A DNA stretch of 64,000 nucleotides from Mycolicibacterium agri (GTDB taxonomy: Bacteria > Actinomycetota > Actinomycetes > Mycobacteriales > Mycobacteriaceae): the NCBI RefSeq assembly GCF_002553505.1, contig NZ_PDCP01000016.1, positions 1 through 64,000 on the forward strand. The letters run 5' to 3'. The notes below the pieces were generated by a model, which saw only the letters and a program-made list of their open reading frames with translations, ran no database searches and was not told the origin of the DNA. Shown here piece by piece: positions 45,461-56,643 of the stretch. Positions within the stretch are counted from its first letter, which is position 1; each line of letters starts with the position of its first letter. The position numbers and the translations under genes are program-made.

Positions 45461-46357
45461 ATGTGCGGGATCGTTGGGTTGCATCTACGCAACCCTGAGC
45501 TCTACCCGAGGCTGGGTGAACTGTTGACGGGGATGCTCTGCGAGATGGGCAACCGCGGCAGCGACTCGACCGGAGTCGCGGTGTACGGCGACCCGACCTG
45601 GTCGCCGCCGGGGCGCGGTTGCGTCTCGGTGGTCGACGTCGCCGACGACGCCGAAACCGTCGCGGCCACCGTCAGCGCGCAGACCGGCTGCGATGTGTCG
45701 GTTTCTGCCGTCGACGCTGCGTACTTGTTGACCGCCGACGCGGACTCCGCCGAATTGCTCGCCGCAGTCAGGGCCGCCTACCCGACCGCGTTGATCGCGG
45801 GCTTCGGCGCGGACATGGCCGTGCTCAAGGGCGTCGGCCATCCGCGCGCGTTGACCGAGGCGTGGGGCCTGACCAAGGCGCAGGGCTGGCAAGGCGTCGG
45901 CCACACCAGGATGGCCACCGAGTCGGCGGTGACCCCGGCGGGCTGCCATCCCTATACCGTGGGCCCGCAGCAATGCATGGTGCACAACGGCTCGTTCGCC
46001 AACCACGCCACGATCCGACGTCAATTGCGTGCGGCCGGCGTCGAATTCGACAGTGAGAACGACACCGAAGTCGGCGCGCGGTTCGTCGCCAAGCAGTTGG
46101 CCGACGGCCGCGACGTCGAGTCCGCGCTGAAGGAACTCTGCGCGACGTTCGACGGCTTCTACACGCTGCTGGTGTCCAACCGGGACTCGTTCGCGGTGGT
46201 GCGCGACGCGATCGCATGCAAACCGGCCGTGATCGCCGAAACCGCCAACTGGGTGGCCGTCGGCAGCGAATACCGCGCTCTTGCAGGCCTTCCCGGAGTC
46301 GAGGACGCCGTGATCTGGGAGCCGGAACCGGAGGTGGTCTACGCATGGACACGGTAG
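45461..46357 (+). CDS. class II glutamine amidotransferase, MgsA-like (glutamate synthase subunit)
   Basis: A 298-residue Ntn amidotransferase with GAGGAG eight bases before ATG 45461. MCGIVGLHLRNPELYPRLGE places the catalytic Cys at position 2; GNRGSDSTGVAVYG, GVGHTRMATESAVTPAGCHP and QCMVHNGSFANHATIRRQLR are active-site segments. In the N-methylglutamate pathway MgsA supplies this module of N-methylglutamate synthase. It overlaps the next gene by 13 bases. Confidence 0.87.
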   Translation: MCGIVGLHLRNPELYPRLGELLTGMLCEMGNRGSDSTGVAVYGDPTWSPPGRGCVSVVDVADDAETVAATVSAQTGCDVSVSAVDAAYLLTADADSAELLAAVRAAYPTALIAGFGADMAVLKGVGHPRALTEAWGLTKAQGWQGVGHTRMATESAVTPAGCHPYTVGPQQCMVHNGSFANHATIRRQLRAAGVEFDSENDTEVGARFVAKQLADGRDVESALKELCATFDGFYTLLVSNRDSFAVVRDAIACKPAVIAETANWVAVGSEYRALAGLPGVEDAVIWEPEPEVVYAWTR

Positions 46358-47031
46358 TCGGCTACGACCTGCGCCGGATGCCGCTGCGCGACGTCAACGC
46401 GGCACTGCATGCGCCAGACCTGTCCGGCGATTTCCTCATCGGCCATCCCGACGGCGCACACAACGTCGCCGTCGGCGTCAACGCGCCGGTGAAGATCACC
46501 GTGGACGGTCACGTCGGCTACTACGCCGCGGGGATGAACCAGCAGGCCGAGGTCACCATCACCGGGAATGCGGGCACCGGCGTCGCCGAGAACATGATGA
46601 GCGGCACGGTGTGGGTGAAAGGCAACGCGTCGCAGTCGGCAGGTGCCACCGCCCACGGCGGACTGCTCGTTATCGAAGGCAATGCCGCTGCGCGGTGCGG
46701 GATTTCGATGAAAGGGGTCGACATCGTCGTCGGCGGCAACGTCGGACACATGAGCGCTTTCATGGCGCAGGCGGGCCGGCTGGTGGTCCGCGGTGATGCG
46801 GGCGAGGCGCTGGGCGACTCGATCTACGAAGCGCGCATCTACGTGCGCGGCGAAGTCGCCTCCCTCGGCGCGGACTGTGTCGCCAAGGAGATGACCGCCG
46901 AGCATCACCAGGAGCTCGAATACCTGTTGAAGGCAGCCGGTTTCGAGGACGACGACACCAGCGCCTACACCCGCTACGGATCAGCGCGCGCCCTGTACCA
47001 CTTCCACGTCGACAACGCTGCGAGCTACTGA
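46345..47031 (+). CDS. GXGXG-domain glutamate synthase subunit, MgsB-like
   Basis: A 228-residue parallel beta-helix protein equivalent to the C-terminal GltB3 domain of glutamate synthase. The GxGxG-type turns repeat as ITVDGHVGYYAAGMNQQAEV, ITGNAGTGVAENMMSGTVWV and VGGNVGHMSAFMAQAGRLVV. It starts at ATG 46345 inside the end of the previous gene; its stop shares a base with the next start (TGATG). It matches MgsB of N-methylglutamate synthase. Confidence 0.85.
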   Translation: MDTVVGYDLRRMPLRDVNAALHAPDLSGDFLIGHPDGAHNVAVGVNAPVKITVDGHVGYYAAGMNQQAEVTITGNAGTGVAENMMSGTVWVKGNASQSAGATAHGGLLVIEGNAAARCGISMKGVDIVVGGNVGHMSAFMAQAGRLVVRGDAGEALGDSIYEARIYVRGEVASLGADCVAKEMTAEHHQELEYLLKAAGFEDDDTSAYTRYGSARALYHFHVDNAASY

Positions 47032-48392
47032 TGAGCTATTCGATCGATGACCGCGCCCGCCTGGGACTGCGCGAATCGGCCACCTTTGACCGGCCGACCA
47101 TCGCGGCAATACAGCGCGCGGCCGAAACCGGCATCTACGACATCCGCGGATGGGGCGCCAAACGCCCACTCCCCCACTTCGACGACCTGCTGTTCCTGGG
47201 TGCGTCGATGTCGCGCTACCCACTGGAGGGGTACCGCGAGCGCTGCGACACCGACGTTGTCCTCGGCGATCGCTACGCCAAACATCCGCTGCACCTGGAT
47301 ATTCCGATCACGATCGCCGGCATGAGCTTCGGCGCGCTGTCCGGCCCCGCCAAGGAGGCGCTGGGCCGTGGTGCGAGCGAGGTTGGCACGTCGACCACCA
47401 CCGGCGACGGCGGGATGACTCCGGAGGAGCGCGGCCAGAGCAAATACCTGGTGTACCAATATCTTCCGTCGCGCTACGGCATGAACCCGGACGACCTCCG
47501 GAAGGCCGACGCGATCGAGGTGGTGCTCGGCCAGGGCGCCAAACCGGGCGGCGGCGGCATGCTGCTCGGCCAGAAGATCTCGCCGCGCGTCGCCGGGATG
47601 CGCACGCTGCCCGAAGGCATCGATCAGCGTTCGGCGTGCAGGCATCCCGACTGGACCGGACCCGACGACCTGACCATCAAAATCAACGAGCTCCGCGAGA
47701 TCACCGACTGGGAGAAGCCCATCTACGTCAAGGTCGGCGCAACCCGCACCTACTACGACGTGAAACTGGCCGTGCACGCGGGCGCAGACGTGGTCGTCGT
47801 CGACGGCATGCAGGGCGGCACCGCTGCGACGCAGGAGGTGTTCATCGAACACGTCGGCATCCCGACGCTGGCCGCGGTCCCGCAGGCGGTGCAGGCGCTG
47901 GCCGAGCTCGGGGTGCATCGGGCCGGGGCGAGCGAAGGGACGGGGAAGAAATCCGTTCAATTGATCGTGTCGGGCGGCATCCGCAGCGGCGCCGACGTCG
48001 CCAAGGCACTCGCGTTGGGCGCCGACGCTGTCGCGATCGGCACGGCCGCGCTGATCGCGTTGGGCGACAACCACCCCCGATACGAGGCCGAATACCAAAA
48101 GCTCGGCAGCGCGGCGGGTTTCTTCGACGACTTCCAGGACGGCACCGACCCGGCGGGCATCAGCACGCAGGACCCGGAGCTGGCCGCGCGGTTCGATCCT
48201 GTCGAGGGCGGGCGGCGGCTGGCCAACTATCTGCGCGTGCTGACGATGGAGGCACAGACCATCGCGCGCGCCTGCGGCAAGGCCCACGTGTGCCACCTCG
48301 AGCCGGAGGATCTGGTCGCCGTGACGATCGAGGCGGCCGCGATGGCCCGGGTTCCTCTGGCGGGCACCGACTGGATTCCAGGGTCGCGATGA
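47031..48392 (+). CDS. FMN-binding glutamate synthase domain protein, MgsC-like
   Basis: A 453-residue protein equivalent to the FMN/Fe-S synthase domain of GltB. ITIAGMSFGALSGPAKEALG, STTTGDGGMTPEERGQSKYL, GAKPGGGGMLLGQKISPRVA and VDGMQGGTAATQEVFIEHV are diagnostic, and IVSGGIRSGADVAKALALGA binds the FMN phosphate. It matches MgsC, completing MgsABC as three separate genes. It overlaps the neighbours by one and four bases. Confidence 0.9.
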   Translation: MSYSIDDRARLGLRESATFDRPTIAAIQRAAETGIYDIRGWGAKRPLPHFDDLLFLGASMSRYPLEGYRERCDTDVVLGDRYAKHPLHLDIPITIAGMSFGALSGPAKEALGRGASEVGTSTTTGDGGMTPEERGQSKYLVYQYLPSRYGMNPDDLRKADAIEVVLGQGAKPGGGGMLLGQKISPRVAGMRTLPEGIDQRSACRHPDWTGPDDLTIKINELREITDWEKPIYVKVGATRTYYDVKLAVHAGADVVVVDGMQGGTAATQEVFIEHVGIPTLAAVPQAVQALAELGVHRAGASEGTGKKSVQLIVSGGIRSGADVAKALALGADAVAIGTAALIALGDNHPRYEAEYQKLGSAAGFFDDFQDGTDPAGISTQDPELAARFDPVEGGRRLANYLRVLTMEAQTIARACGKAHVCHLEPEDLVAVTIEAAAMARVPLAGTDWIPGSR

Positions 48393-49576
48393 GCGAAACA
48401 GCCGATGTCGTCGTCGTCGGCGGCGGCATCGAGGGCGCCGCTGCGGCGTGGGCGTTGAGTCGGCGCGGCGTCACCGATGTTATTGTCGCCGAACGCAATA
48501 CCGTCGCATCCGGCATGACGGGAAAGTCCAGCGGCATCGTGCGCTGCCACTACGGAGTCAGCTCGCTGGCCGCGATGGCCACGGTCGGGCTGGAGGTCTT
48601 CGAGCAGGCGCATGAGATCTTCGGCGACGATATCGGCTTCCGCCAGACCGGCTACGTCGTCGGCGTCGGCGAGCCCAATGTCGAAGAGATGCGCAAAAGC
48701 CTTGCCGCACAACGAGCCGTCGGCGTGCAGACCGAGGAGATCGACCGCGCTGACGTCGCGAAGATGTGGCCGTTCGCCGACCTGTCGCCGTTCGCCGCGT
48801 TCGGCTGGGAGGCCCGCGGCGGCTACGGCGACGCCTATCAGACCGCGCAGGCGTTCGCGATCGCGGCGCGCGCGGCGGGGGTGCAGATCCGGCAGGGCGC
48901 CACCGTAAACGGACTGCTGGTCGACGGCGACGCGGTCACGGGCGTCCGGCTGGCCGACGGCGGCGTGGTCTCGGCGGGCACCGTCGTCGTCGCCGCCGGC
49001 GTGTGGACCAGGCCGCTGCTCGCCCCCTACGACATCGACGTGCCGATCCGCGTGGTCCGCGAGCAGATCGTCACCATCGCACCGGGCGTCGACATCGGCC
49101 GCGTGCCGGTGTTCTCCGACCTGGTTTCGCTGCAGTACCTCCGACCCGAGGTCGGCGGCGACATCCTGTTCGGCAACAGCGACCTGTCCGACGTCGAGGA
49201 GGCTGACCCGGACAACTACCTCAACCGCGCGACCGAGGCGTTCGTCGACCTCACGGTCGACAAGGTCAGCACCCGCTTCCCTGGGTTCACCGGCGCGGCG
49301 ATCCGCACCAGCTATGCCGGCTGCTACGACGTCACGCCGGACTGGAACCCCGTGATCAGCAGGACCCCGCTAGACGGGCTGATCGTCGCGGCCGGCTTCA
49401 GCGGCCACGGTTTCAAGATCTCGCCCGCGGTCGGCAAGTTGGTCGCCGACCTGGTCATCGACGGCCACAGCACCGACCCGCGGATCCCGGAGACCGACTT
49501 CCGGTTGTCCCGGTTCGCCGAAAACGACCTGCTCACGACGCCGTACCCGTATGTCGGCGCGGGCCAGATGCGGTAG
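48389..49576 (+). CDS. FAD-dependent amine/sarcosine oxidase-like oxidoreductase
   Basis: A 395-residue DAO-family flavoprotein starting at ATG 48389 (overlapping the upstream stop as ATGA). The FAD dinucleotide motif is VVVVGGGIEGAAAAWALSRR at residues 7-26; GKSSGIVRCHYGVSSLAAMA and GLIVAAGFSGHGFKISPAVG resemble sarcosine oxidase beta and glycine oxidase. In the N-methylglutamate pathway oxidation is done by the four-subunit MgdABCD; here a single flavoprotein takes that place. Proposed substrate, an N-alkylglutamate, is inference. Confidence 0.87.
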   Translation: MSETADVVVVGGGIEGAAAAWALSRRGVTDVIVAERNTVASGMTGKSSGIVRCHYGVSSLAAMATVGLEVFEQAHEIFGDDIGFRQTGYVVGVGEPNVEEMRKSLAAQRAVGVQTEEIDRADVAKMWPFADLSPFAAFGWEARGGYGDAYQTAQAFAIAARAAGVQIRQGATVNGLLVDGDAVTGVRLADGGVVSAGTVVVAAGVWTRPLLAPYDIDVPIRVVREQIVTIAPGVDIGRVPVFSDLVSLQYLRPEVGGDILFGNSDLSDVEEADPDNYLNRATEAFVDLTVDKVSTRFPGFTGAAIRTSYAGCYDVTPDWNPVISRTPLDGLIVAAGFSGHGFKISPAVGKLVADLVIDGHSTDPRIPETDFRLSRFAENDLLTTPYPYVGAGQMR

Positions 49577-49586
49577 ACAAGCGGTC

Positions 49587-50234
49587 ATGAGTGAAATCCC
49601 GCTGCTGCGCAACCAGTCCGGCATCGCCCGCGACCGGGATCCGCACGCGCCGGTGGAGGACCTCGAGTTCGAGGCCGCGATCGGCCGCAACGTGCGTCAG
49701 CTGCGGTTGCAGCAGGGTCTGACCGTCGCGGAAATGGCTGCGCGCGTGGGCATTTCAAAGGCGATGATGAGCAAGATCGAAAACGCCCAGACGTCGTGCA
49801 GCCTGTCCACGCTGGCGCTGCTGGCGAAGGGTTTCGACGTGCCGGTCACCAGCCTGTTCCGCGGCGCCGAGGTGGAACGGCCTGCGGCGTTCGTGAAGGC
49901 GGGCACGGGCGCGCGCATCGTGCGCAACGGGACCAAGGAGGGCCACGAGTACCAGCTGCTGGGGTCGCTGCGCGGCGAGCACAAGCGGCTGGAATGCCTG
50001 CAGGTCACGCTGTCGGCGAAGAGCAAGACCTACCCGTTGTTTCAGCATCCCGGCACCGAGTTCATCTACATGCTCGAGGGCGTCATGGACTACAGCCACA
50101 GCCGCTCGGTGTACCGCCTGGAGCCGGGCGATTCGCTGCAGATCGACGGCGAGGGCGCCCACGGCCCGGTCGACCTCATCGAGGTGCCGATCCGCTTCCT
50201 GTCGGTGATCGCGTTCCCGGATTCGCAGATCTAG
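49587..50234 (+). CDS. XRE-family regulator with cupin domain
   Basis: A 215-residue regulator starting at ATG 49587, 10 bases after the oxidase stop. The helix-turn-helix is NVRQLRLQQGLTVAEMAARV and GISKAMMSKIENAQTSCSLS (about residues 36-75); the cupin domain is at about 125-210 (YPLFQHPGTEFIYMLEGVMD; YRLEPGDSLQIDGEGAHGPV). Such regulators bind a small molecule in the cupin. It ends the six-gene operon and probably controls it. Confidence 0.88.
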   Translation: MSEIPLLRNQSGIARDRDPHAPVEDLEFEAAIGRNVRQLRLQQGLTVAEMAARVGISKAMMSKIENAQTSCSLSTLALLAKGFDVPVTSLFRGAEVERPAAFVKAGTGARIVRNGTKEGHEYQLLGSLRGEHKRLECLQVTLSAKSKTYPLFQHPGTEFIYMLEGVMDYSHSRSVYRLEPGDSLQIDGEGAHGPVDLIEVPIRFLSVIAFPDSQI

Positions 50235-50272
50235 CTTCTTAGCCCCGGTGAGCGCTGAGCTAGGTACAGAAT

Positions 50273-50285
50273 TCGGGCCCCGAAC
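50273..50285. repeat. short palindrome between XRE gene and leuA leader
   Basis: TTCGGGCCCCGAA is a perfect 6-1-6 inverted repeat, and the 10-base direct repeat GGTGAGCGCT flanks it at 50248-50257 and 50295-50304. It may end the XRE operon or bind a regulator; no T run follows. Confidence 0.4.
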
Positions 50286-50348
50286 CGTACACAGGTGAGC
50301 GCTCGCGGCAGGGCGGCCAGGCAAAAGCCCAGATAGGGCGCATGGTGA

Positions 50349-52575
<2,227 letters not shown>

Positions 52576-52582
52576 CGGCCGG

Positions 52583-53602
52583 TCAGAACAGCGCGTACTG
52601 CCCGCCGGTGAGGGTGTGGTCGGTGAACTCCTCGATGCCGGTGCCGCCGATGACGCGGTCGAGGCTCGCCATGAACTCGGCGTCGGGCAAGAGCGGAATG
52701 CCCAGCTCGCGGGCTTGATAGCCCTTGCCCTGCTCGGGGGCGGGGTCGTTGCAGATGACCAACGACGTTTCCGGGTCCACGGCCTCGGTGTAGGCCAGGC
52801 CGGCGTGCAGGATGCGCTCGATGAGCTCCTCGTGGGTGCGCGTGACCTCGGCCGACAGCGCCACCCGCATGCCCTGCACGAGCGGACGGCCCCGCACGAA
52901 ACGGCCGGGGTTCATGTACGGGCACGGCAGCCGCGCGGCGATCATCTTCAGCGGGCGCACCTCGTCGTGGGTGACCAGCCCGTTGGGCCAGCGGCGCCGC
53001 TGCACCGGCCGCAACGGCAGCCACACCCTGCGCTCGCGCGCCCGTACCAACGCAGGCTTGAGGATCTGCGCAAGCACCATCGCGTCGTCGAGCGCGTCGT
53101 GCGGCTTCATCTGGCTGATGCCCCAGTGCTTGGCCAGCGTCTCCAGTCTCATGTTCTCGACCTCGAGATCCAGCCGGCGGGCCAGTTCGACGGTGCACAT
53201 GACGCTGTCGACGGGCAGTTCGACGGCGGCCAGTTCGGCCTCTGCGGCCAGGAACGCGTAGTCGAAGCCCACGTTGTGCGCGACCAGGGTGCGGCCGCGC
53301 AGCACGTCGACGAGCGCCGGTGCAATGTCGGCGAATGTGGGCTTACCGGCCAGCATGTCGGCGGTCAGGCCGTGCACGTGCGTCGGCCCGGGGTCGACGC
53401 CGGGGTCCAGCAGCGAGGACACGCTGTGTTCGACGTTGCCGTCGTCCCCGAGGGCCAACGCCGCGACGCTGACGATGCGGGCCTGGCCGGGGCGGAATCC
53501 AGAGGTTTCCACGTCGACGACGGCCCAGCCGGCGCCGGGCTCCGCGGCGGGCCTGCCCCAGGAGCCGCTCGGCTGGCTACTGTCGGCCCCGGTATGGCTC
53601 AC
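52583..53602 (-). CDS. dnaQ: DnaQ-like 3-5 exonuclease with BRCT domain
   Basis: A 339-residue protein starting at GTG 53602. The exonuclease domain has motif I WAVVDVETSGFRPGQARIVS (D, E), motif II TLVAHNVGFDYAFLAAEAEL and motif III KPHDALDDAMVLAQILKPAL at about residues 27-190. The C-terminal PLVQGMRVALSAEVTRTHEE to EQGKGYQARELGIPLL stretch resembles a BRCT domain. It could proofread or repair DNA. Corresponds to Rv3711c. It diverges from murT by 75 bases. Confidence 0.9.
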   Translation of the reverse strand: MSHTGADSSQPSGSWGRPAAEPGAGWAVVDVETSGFRPGQARIVSVAALALGDDGNVEHSVSSLLDPGVDPGPTHVHGLTADMLAGKPTFADIAPALVDVLRGRTLVAHNVGFDYAFLAAEAELAAVELPVDSVMCTVELARRLDLEVENMRLETLAKHWGISQMKPHDALDDAMVLAQILKPALVRARERRVWLPLRPVQRRRWPNGLVTHDEVRPLKMIAARLPCPYMNPGRFVRGRPLVQGMRVALSAEVTRTHEELIERILHAGLAYTEAVDPETSLVICNDPAPEQGKGYQARELGIPLLPDAEFMASLDRVIGGTGIEEFTDHTLTGGQYALF

Positions 53603-53677
53603 AAGGGTCAGAATCGCACGGGCATCCGACAAGGCTCGGCCGATGGCTCCGCGTGTCGGGCACATAAAATGCCGGGA

Positions 53678-54949
53678 ATGGTCACCGCACGCGGACGAAT
53701 CGCGCTTGCGGCCGGATCCGCCGCACGCTGGTCGTCGCGGGTGACCGGCCGCGGCGCAGGCGCGATGATCGGCGGCCTCGTCGCGATGACGCTGGACAAA
53801 TCGATCCTGCGCCAACTCGGTGAGGGCCGCCGCACGGCCATCGTCACGGGCACCAACGGCAAGTCCACGACCACCCGCATGCTGGCCGCCGCGCTCAGCA
53901 CGCTCGGCCCGCAGCAGGCCGTGGCCACCAACGCAGAAGGCGCCAACATGGACGCGGGTCTGGTCTCCGCGCTGGCGGCCGCCCGCGACGCGGAGTTGGC
54001 GGCGCTCGAGGTCGACGAGATGCATGTGCCGCACGTCTCCGACGCGGTCAACCCGAAGGTCATCGTGCTGCTGAACCTGTCCCGCGACCAGCTCGACCGG
54101 GTGGGCGAGATCAACCACATCGAGCGCACGCTGCGCGCCGGACTCGCGCGGCACCCCGACACCGTCGTCGTCGCCAACTGCGATGACGTGCTGATGACGT
54201 CGGCGGCATACGACAGCCCGAATGTGGTGTGGGTCGCCGCGGGTGGCAGCTGGGCGATGGATTCGGTGAGCTGTCCCCGCAGCGGCGAGATCATCGTGCG
54301 CGACGGCACGCACTGGCATTCGACGGGAACGGACTTCAAGCGGCCCACCCCGCAGTGGTGGTACGACGACACCAACATCTGTGGGCCCGACGGGCTTTCG
54401 CTGCCGATGCAGTTGACGCTACCGGGAAAGGTCAACCGCGGCAACGCAACTCAGGCGGTGGCCGCCGCGGTGGCGATGGGCGCCGACCCCGCTGCTGCGG
54501 TGGCGGCGGCCGCAGGTGTCGACGAGGTCGCCGGGCGATACAGCACCGTACGGCTCGGCGAGCACACTGTGCGGATGCTGTTGGCCAAGAACCCCGCAGG
54601 CTGGCAGGAAGCGCTGTCGATGGTCGACACCGACGCGGGTTCTGTGGTGATCGCGGTGAACGGTCAGGTGCCCGACGGCGAGGATCTGTCGTGGTTGTGG
54701 GACGTCGACTTCGAGCATTTCGTGGAGCACTCGAAGAGCCGTCCGGTGGTGGCCTCGGGTGAGCGCGGCACCGATCTGGCCGTGCGGCTGGGGTATGCGG
54801 GAGTGGCGCACACGTTGGTGCACAGCGCGATTGACGCGATCAAGTCGTGCCCGCCGGGGCGGGTCGAGGTCGTCGCCAACTACACCGCGTTCCTGCAACT
54901 GAACAGGGCCCTGTCGCGGGTGTCGAACAGGACGATGTCGCGTGCGTGA
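53678..54949 (+). CDS. murT: lipid II isoglutaminyl synthase, MurT subunit
   Basis: A 423-residue Mur-ligase-like protein. The ATP motif is TAIVTGTNGKSTTTRMLAAA and NLSRDQLDRVGEINHIERTL is the DUF1727/MurT family signature. With GatD it amidates the glutamate of lipid II to isoglutamine at the membrane inner face. The Cys4 zinc ribbon of S. aureus MurT is reduced here to SCPRSG and NICGPDG. ATG 53678 is 8 bases after a TAAAAT -10-like box, pointing to a leaderless start; ATG 53669 is an alternative. Overlaps gatD by 8 bases. Confidence 0.93.
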   Translation: MVTARGRIALAAGSAARWSSRVTGRGAGAMIGGLVAMTLDKSILRQLGEGRRTAIVTGTNGKSTTTRMLAAALSTLGPQQAVATNAEGANMDAGLVSALAAARDAELAALEVDEMHVPHVSDAVNPKVIVLLNLSRDQLDRVGEINHIERTLRAGLARHPDTVVVANCDDVLMTSAAYDSPNVVWVAAGGSWAMDSVSCPRSGEIIVRDGTHWHSTGTDFKRPTPQWWYDDTNICGPDGLSLPMQLTLPGKVNRGNATQAVAAAVAMGADPAAAVAAAAGVDEVAGRYSTVRLGEHTVRMLLAKNPAGWQEALSMVDTDAGSVVIAVNGQVPDGEDLSWLWDVDFEHFVEHSKSRPVVASGERGTDLAVRLGYAGVAHTLVHSAIDAIKSCPPGRVEVVANYTAFLQLNRALSRVSNRTMSRA

Positions 54950-55658
54950 ATCGGCGGTGCGGATCGGGCTGGTGCTGCCCGACGTGATGGGCACCTACGG
55001 CGACGGCGGCAATTCGGTGGTGCTGCGAGAACGGTTGCGGCTGCGGGGTATCGACGCCGAGGTCGTCAACATCACGCTCGATGACCCGGTGCCGTCGACG
55101 CTGGACCTGTACACGCTCGGCGGCGCCGAGGACTATGCGCAGCGCCTCGCGACACGGCACCTGACGCGGTATCCCGGTCTGCAGGAGGCCGCGGCCAAAG
55201 GCGCTCCGGTGTTGGCGATCTGCGCCGCCATCCAGGTGCTCGGGCATTGGTATGAGACGTCGGCGGGCGAGCGGGTCGACGGCGTGGGACTGTTGGACCT
55301 GACGACGTCGCCGCAGCCTCGGCGAACGATCGGCGAGGTCGTCAGCGAGCCGTTGTTGGGGGGTCTCACCGAACGGCTCACCGGCTTCGAAAATCACCGC
55401 GGCGGAACGGTTCTCGGCCCCGACGCACGACCGCTGGCGCGGGTGGTGAAGGGCGCTGGCAATCGCGACGGCGACGGCATCGACGGCGCCGTGCAGGGCA
55501 GCGTTGTCGCGACCTATCTGCACGGCCCGTGTTTGGCCCGCAATCCGCAGTTGGCCGACCATCTGCTGTCGCGCGTCGTCGGCGACCTGCCGCCGCTGGA
55601 GTTGCCGGAGGTGGATCGCTTGCGCCGCGAACGGCTGGCCGCTCCCCGCCGCCCCTAG
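54942..55658 (+). CDS. gatD: lipid II isoglutaminyl synthase, GatD glutaminase subunit
   Basis: A 238-residue class I glutaminase starting at GTG 54942 inside the murT end. IGLVLPDVMGTYGDGGNSVV opens the domain; the nucleophile Cys is in APVLAICAAIQVLGHWYETS and the catalytic His in VVATYLHGPCLARNPQLADH. It supplies ammonia to MurT. Its stop and that of the converging DUF559 gene overlap in CTAG (55655-55658). A perfect hairpin lies 18 bases downstream (55677-55704). Confidence 0.93.
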   Translation: MRESAVRIGLVLPDVMGTYGDGGNSVVLRERLRLRGIDAEVVNITLDDPVPSTLDLYTLGGAEDYAQRLATRHLTRYPGLQEAAAKGAPVLAICAAIQVLGHWYETSAGERVDGVGLLDLTTSPQPRRTIGEVVSEPLLGGLTERLTGFENHRGGTVLGPDARPLARVVKGAGNRDGDGIDGAVQGSVVATYLHGPCLARNPQLADHLLSRVVGDLPPLELPEVDRLRRERLAAPRRP

Positions 55659-56578
55659 GCCGCGTCGCTTCGTCCCTTGCGCCCAAACCAACGTTTGGGC
55701 GCAAAAGTGGGAGTAGCCCACGCCATTTTGTCGATCTCGGGGCCACCGCGATAAAGCCACGACTCGTACACCCGCCGCAGAATGTCCCGCGGATCGTCCT
55801 CGTTGATCACCCGGACGACCTCCCACCCGCGCCGCTCGATCTTGGGCAGACGCCGCGTGTCCTTCACATAGCTTGAGCGATCGCTTCGATGTTGATCGCC
55901 GTCGTATTCCACCGCGAGTTGCAGATGACGCCAGCCCATGTCGAGATACGCGAAGGGTTCGCCAGCGTCGTCCAACACCGGAATCTGCGTCTCGGGAATG
56001 TCAAACCCGTTGTCTATCAGGAAAAGTCGCAACCAGCTCTCCTTGAGCGATTCGGCGCCCGGGTCGACCAGCGGCAACAGTTCCCGAAGCTGGCGCACGC
56101 CACGGACCGGGCCGTATCGATGCATCAACGTCAACACCTCGTCGTCGGAGAACGGCGCGGCTCGCATCAGTGCATCCAGTCGCCCGATCGCGAGATACCG
56201 CCGCTGGTAGCGGGCCAGGTCGTATGCCGTGCGCGCCGAGATCGCCACCGTCAACTCGCCGACATTCGTCACTTCGTCAACGCCGACGCGGTCGGTGCGG
56301 ACAACGAGACCGGCTTGACGCCGCCGTTCGTTGACCAGGAGCTCGATGGGTTCCGTGTCGTCCACCCACTTCGCGCCGTGAAGAGCCGACGCGGCCGTAC
56401 CGGTGATCACGCCGGTGCGGTTCGACGTCAACCACGCCCCGACGGCTCTGTCGTGCAACGTCGGGACCGCTGTCTTCGGCACGTACACGCCGCGGAAGAT
56501 CGGGCGGTACCACCGTCTCAGTTCGTGACGGGGCAGTCCGTCACCTAACGCTTCTCTGCCCAGGAATACTGCAGTCAT
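55655..56578 (-). CDS. AbiEi/DUF559-like protein with predicted endonuclease domain
   Basis: A 307-residue protein starting at ATG 56578. Residues 1-80 resemble AbiEi antitoxin-type winged helix regions (HELRRWYRPIFRGVYVPKTA, AWLTSNRTGVITGTAASALH). The C-terminal domain has LAVEYDGDQHRSDRSSYVKD, a PD-(D/E)xK-like Vsr/DUF559 nuclease motif, and WEVVRVINEDDPRDILRRVY. Many mycobacterial genomes hold several such genes; function is unknown. Its last codons (TFAPKRWFGRKG) come from a 32-bp repeat that occurs inverted upstream. A second copy of this gene type starts at 63852. Confidence 0.82.
   Translation of the reverse strand: MTAVFLGREALGDGLPRHELRRWYRPIFRGVYVPKTAVPTLHDRAVGAWLTSNRTGVITGTAASALHGAKWVDDTEPIELLVNERRRQAGLVVRTDRVGVDEVTNVGELTVAISARTAYDLARYQRRYLAIGRLDALMRAAPFSDDEVLTLMHRYGPVRGVRQLRELLPLVDPGAESLKESWLRLFLIDNGFDIPETQIPVLDDAGEPFAYLDMGWRHLQLAVEYDGDQHRSDRSSYVKDTRRLPKIERRGWEVVRVINEDDPRDILRRVYESWLYRGGPEIDKMAWATPTFAPKRWFGRKGRSDAA
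55677..55708 (-). repeat. 32-bp palindromic repeat, copy A
   Basis: Contains TTGCGCCCAAAC and GTTTGGGCGCAA (12-bp perfect arms, loop CAAC). Copy B at 56644-56675, in opposite orientation, matches 29 of 32 bases. Copy A lies 18 bases after gatD and encodes the last residues of the DUF559-like protein. Confidence 0.8.
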
Positions 56579-56643
56579 GGCCGCATCGTCGTCCTAGGGG
56601 CCGACACGGCGCCGAGACCGACGAAATGGCGCTTTTTACTCGG

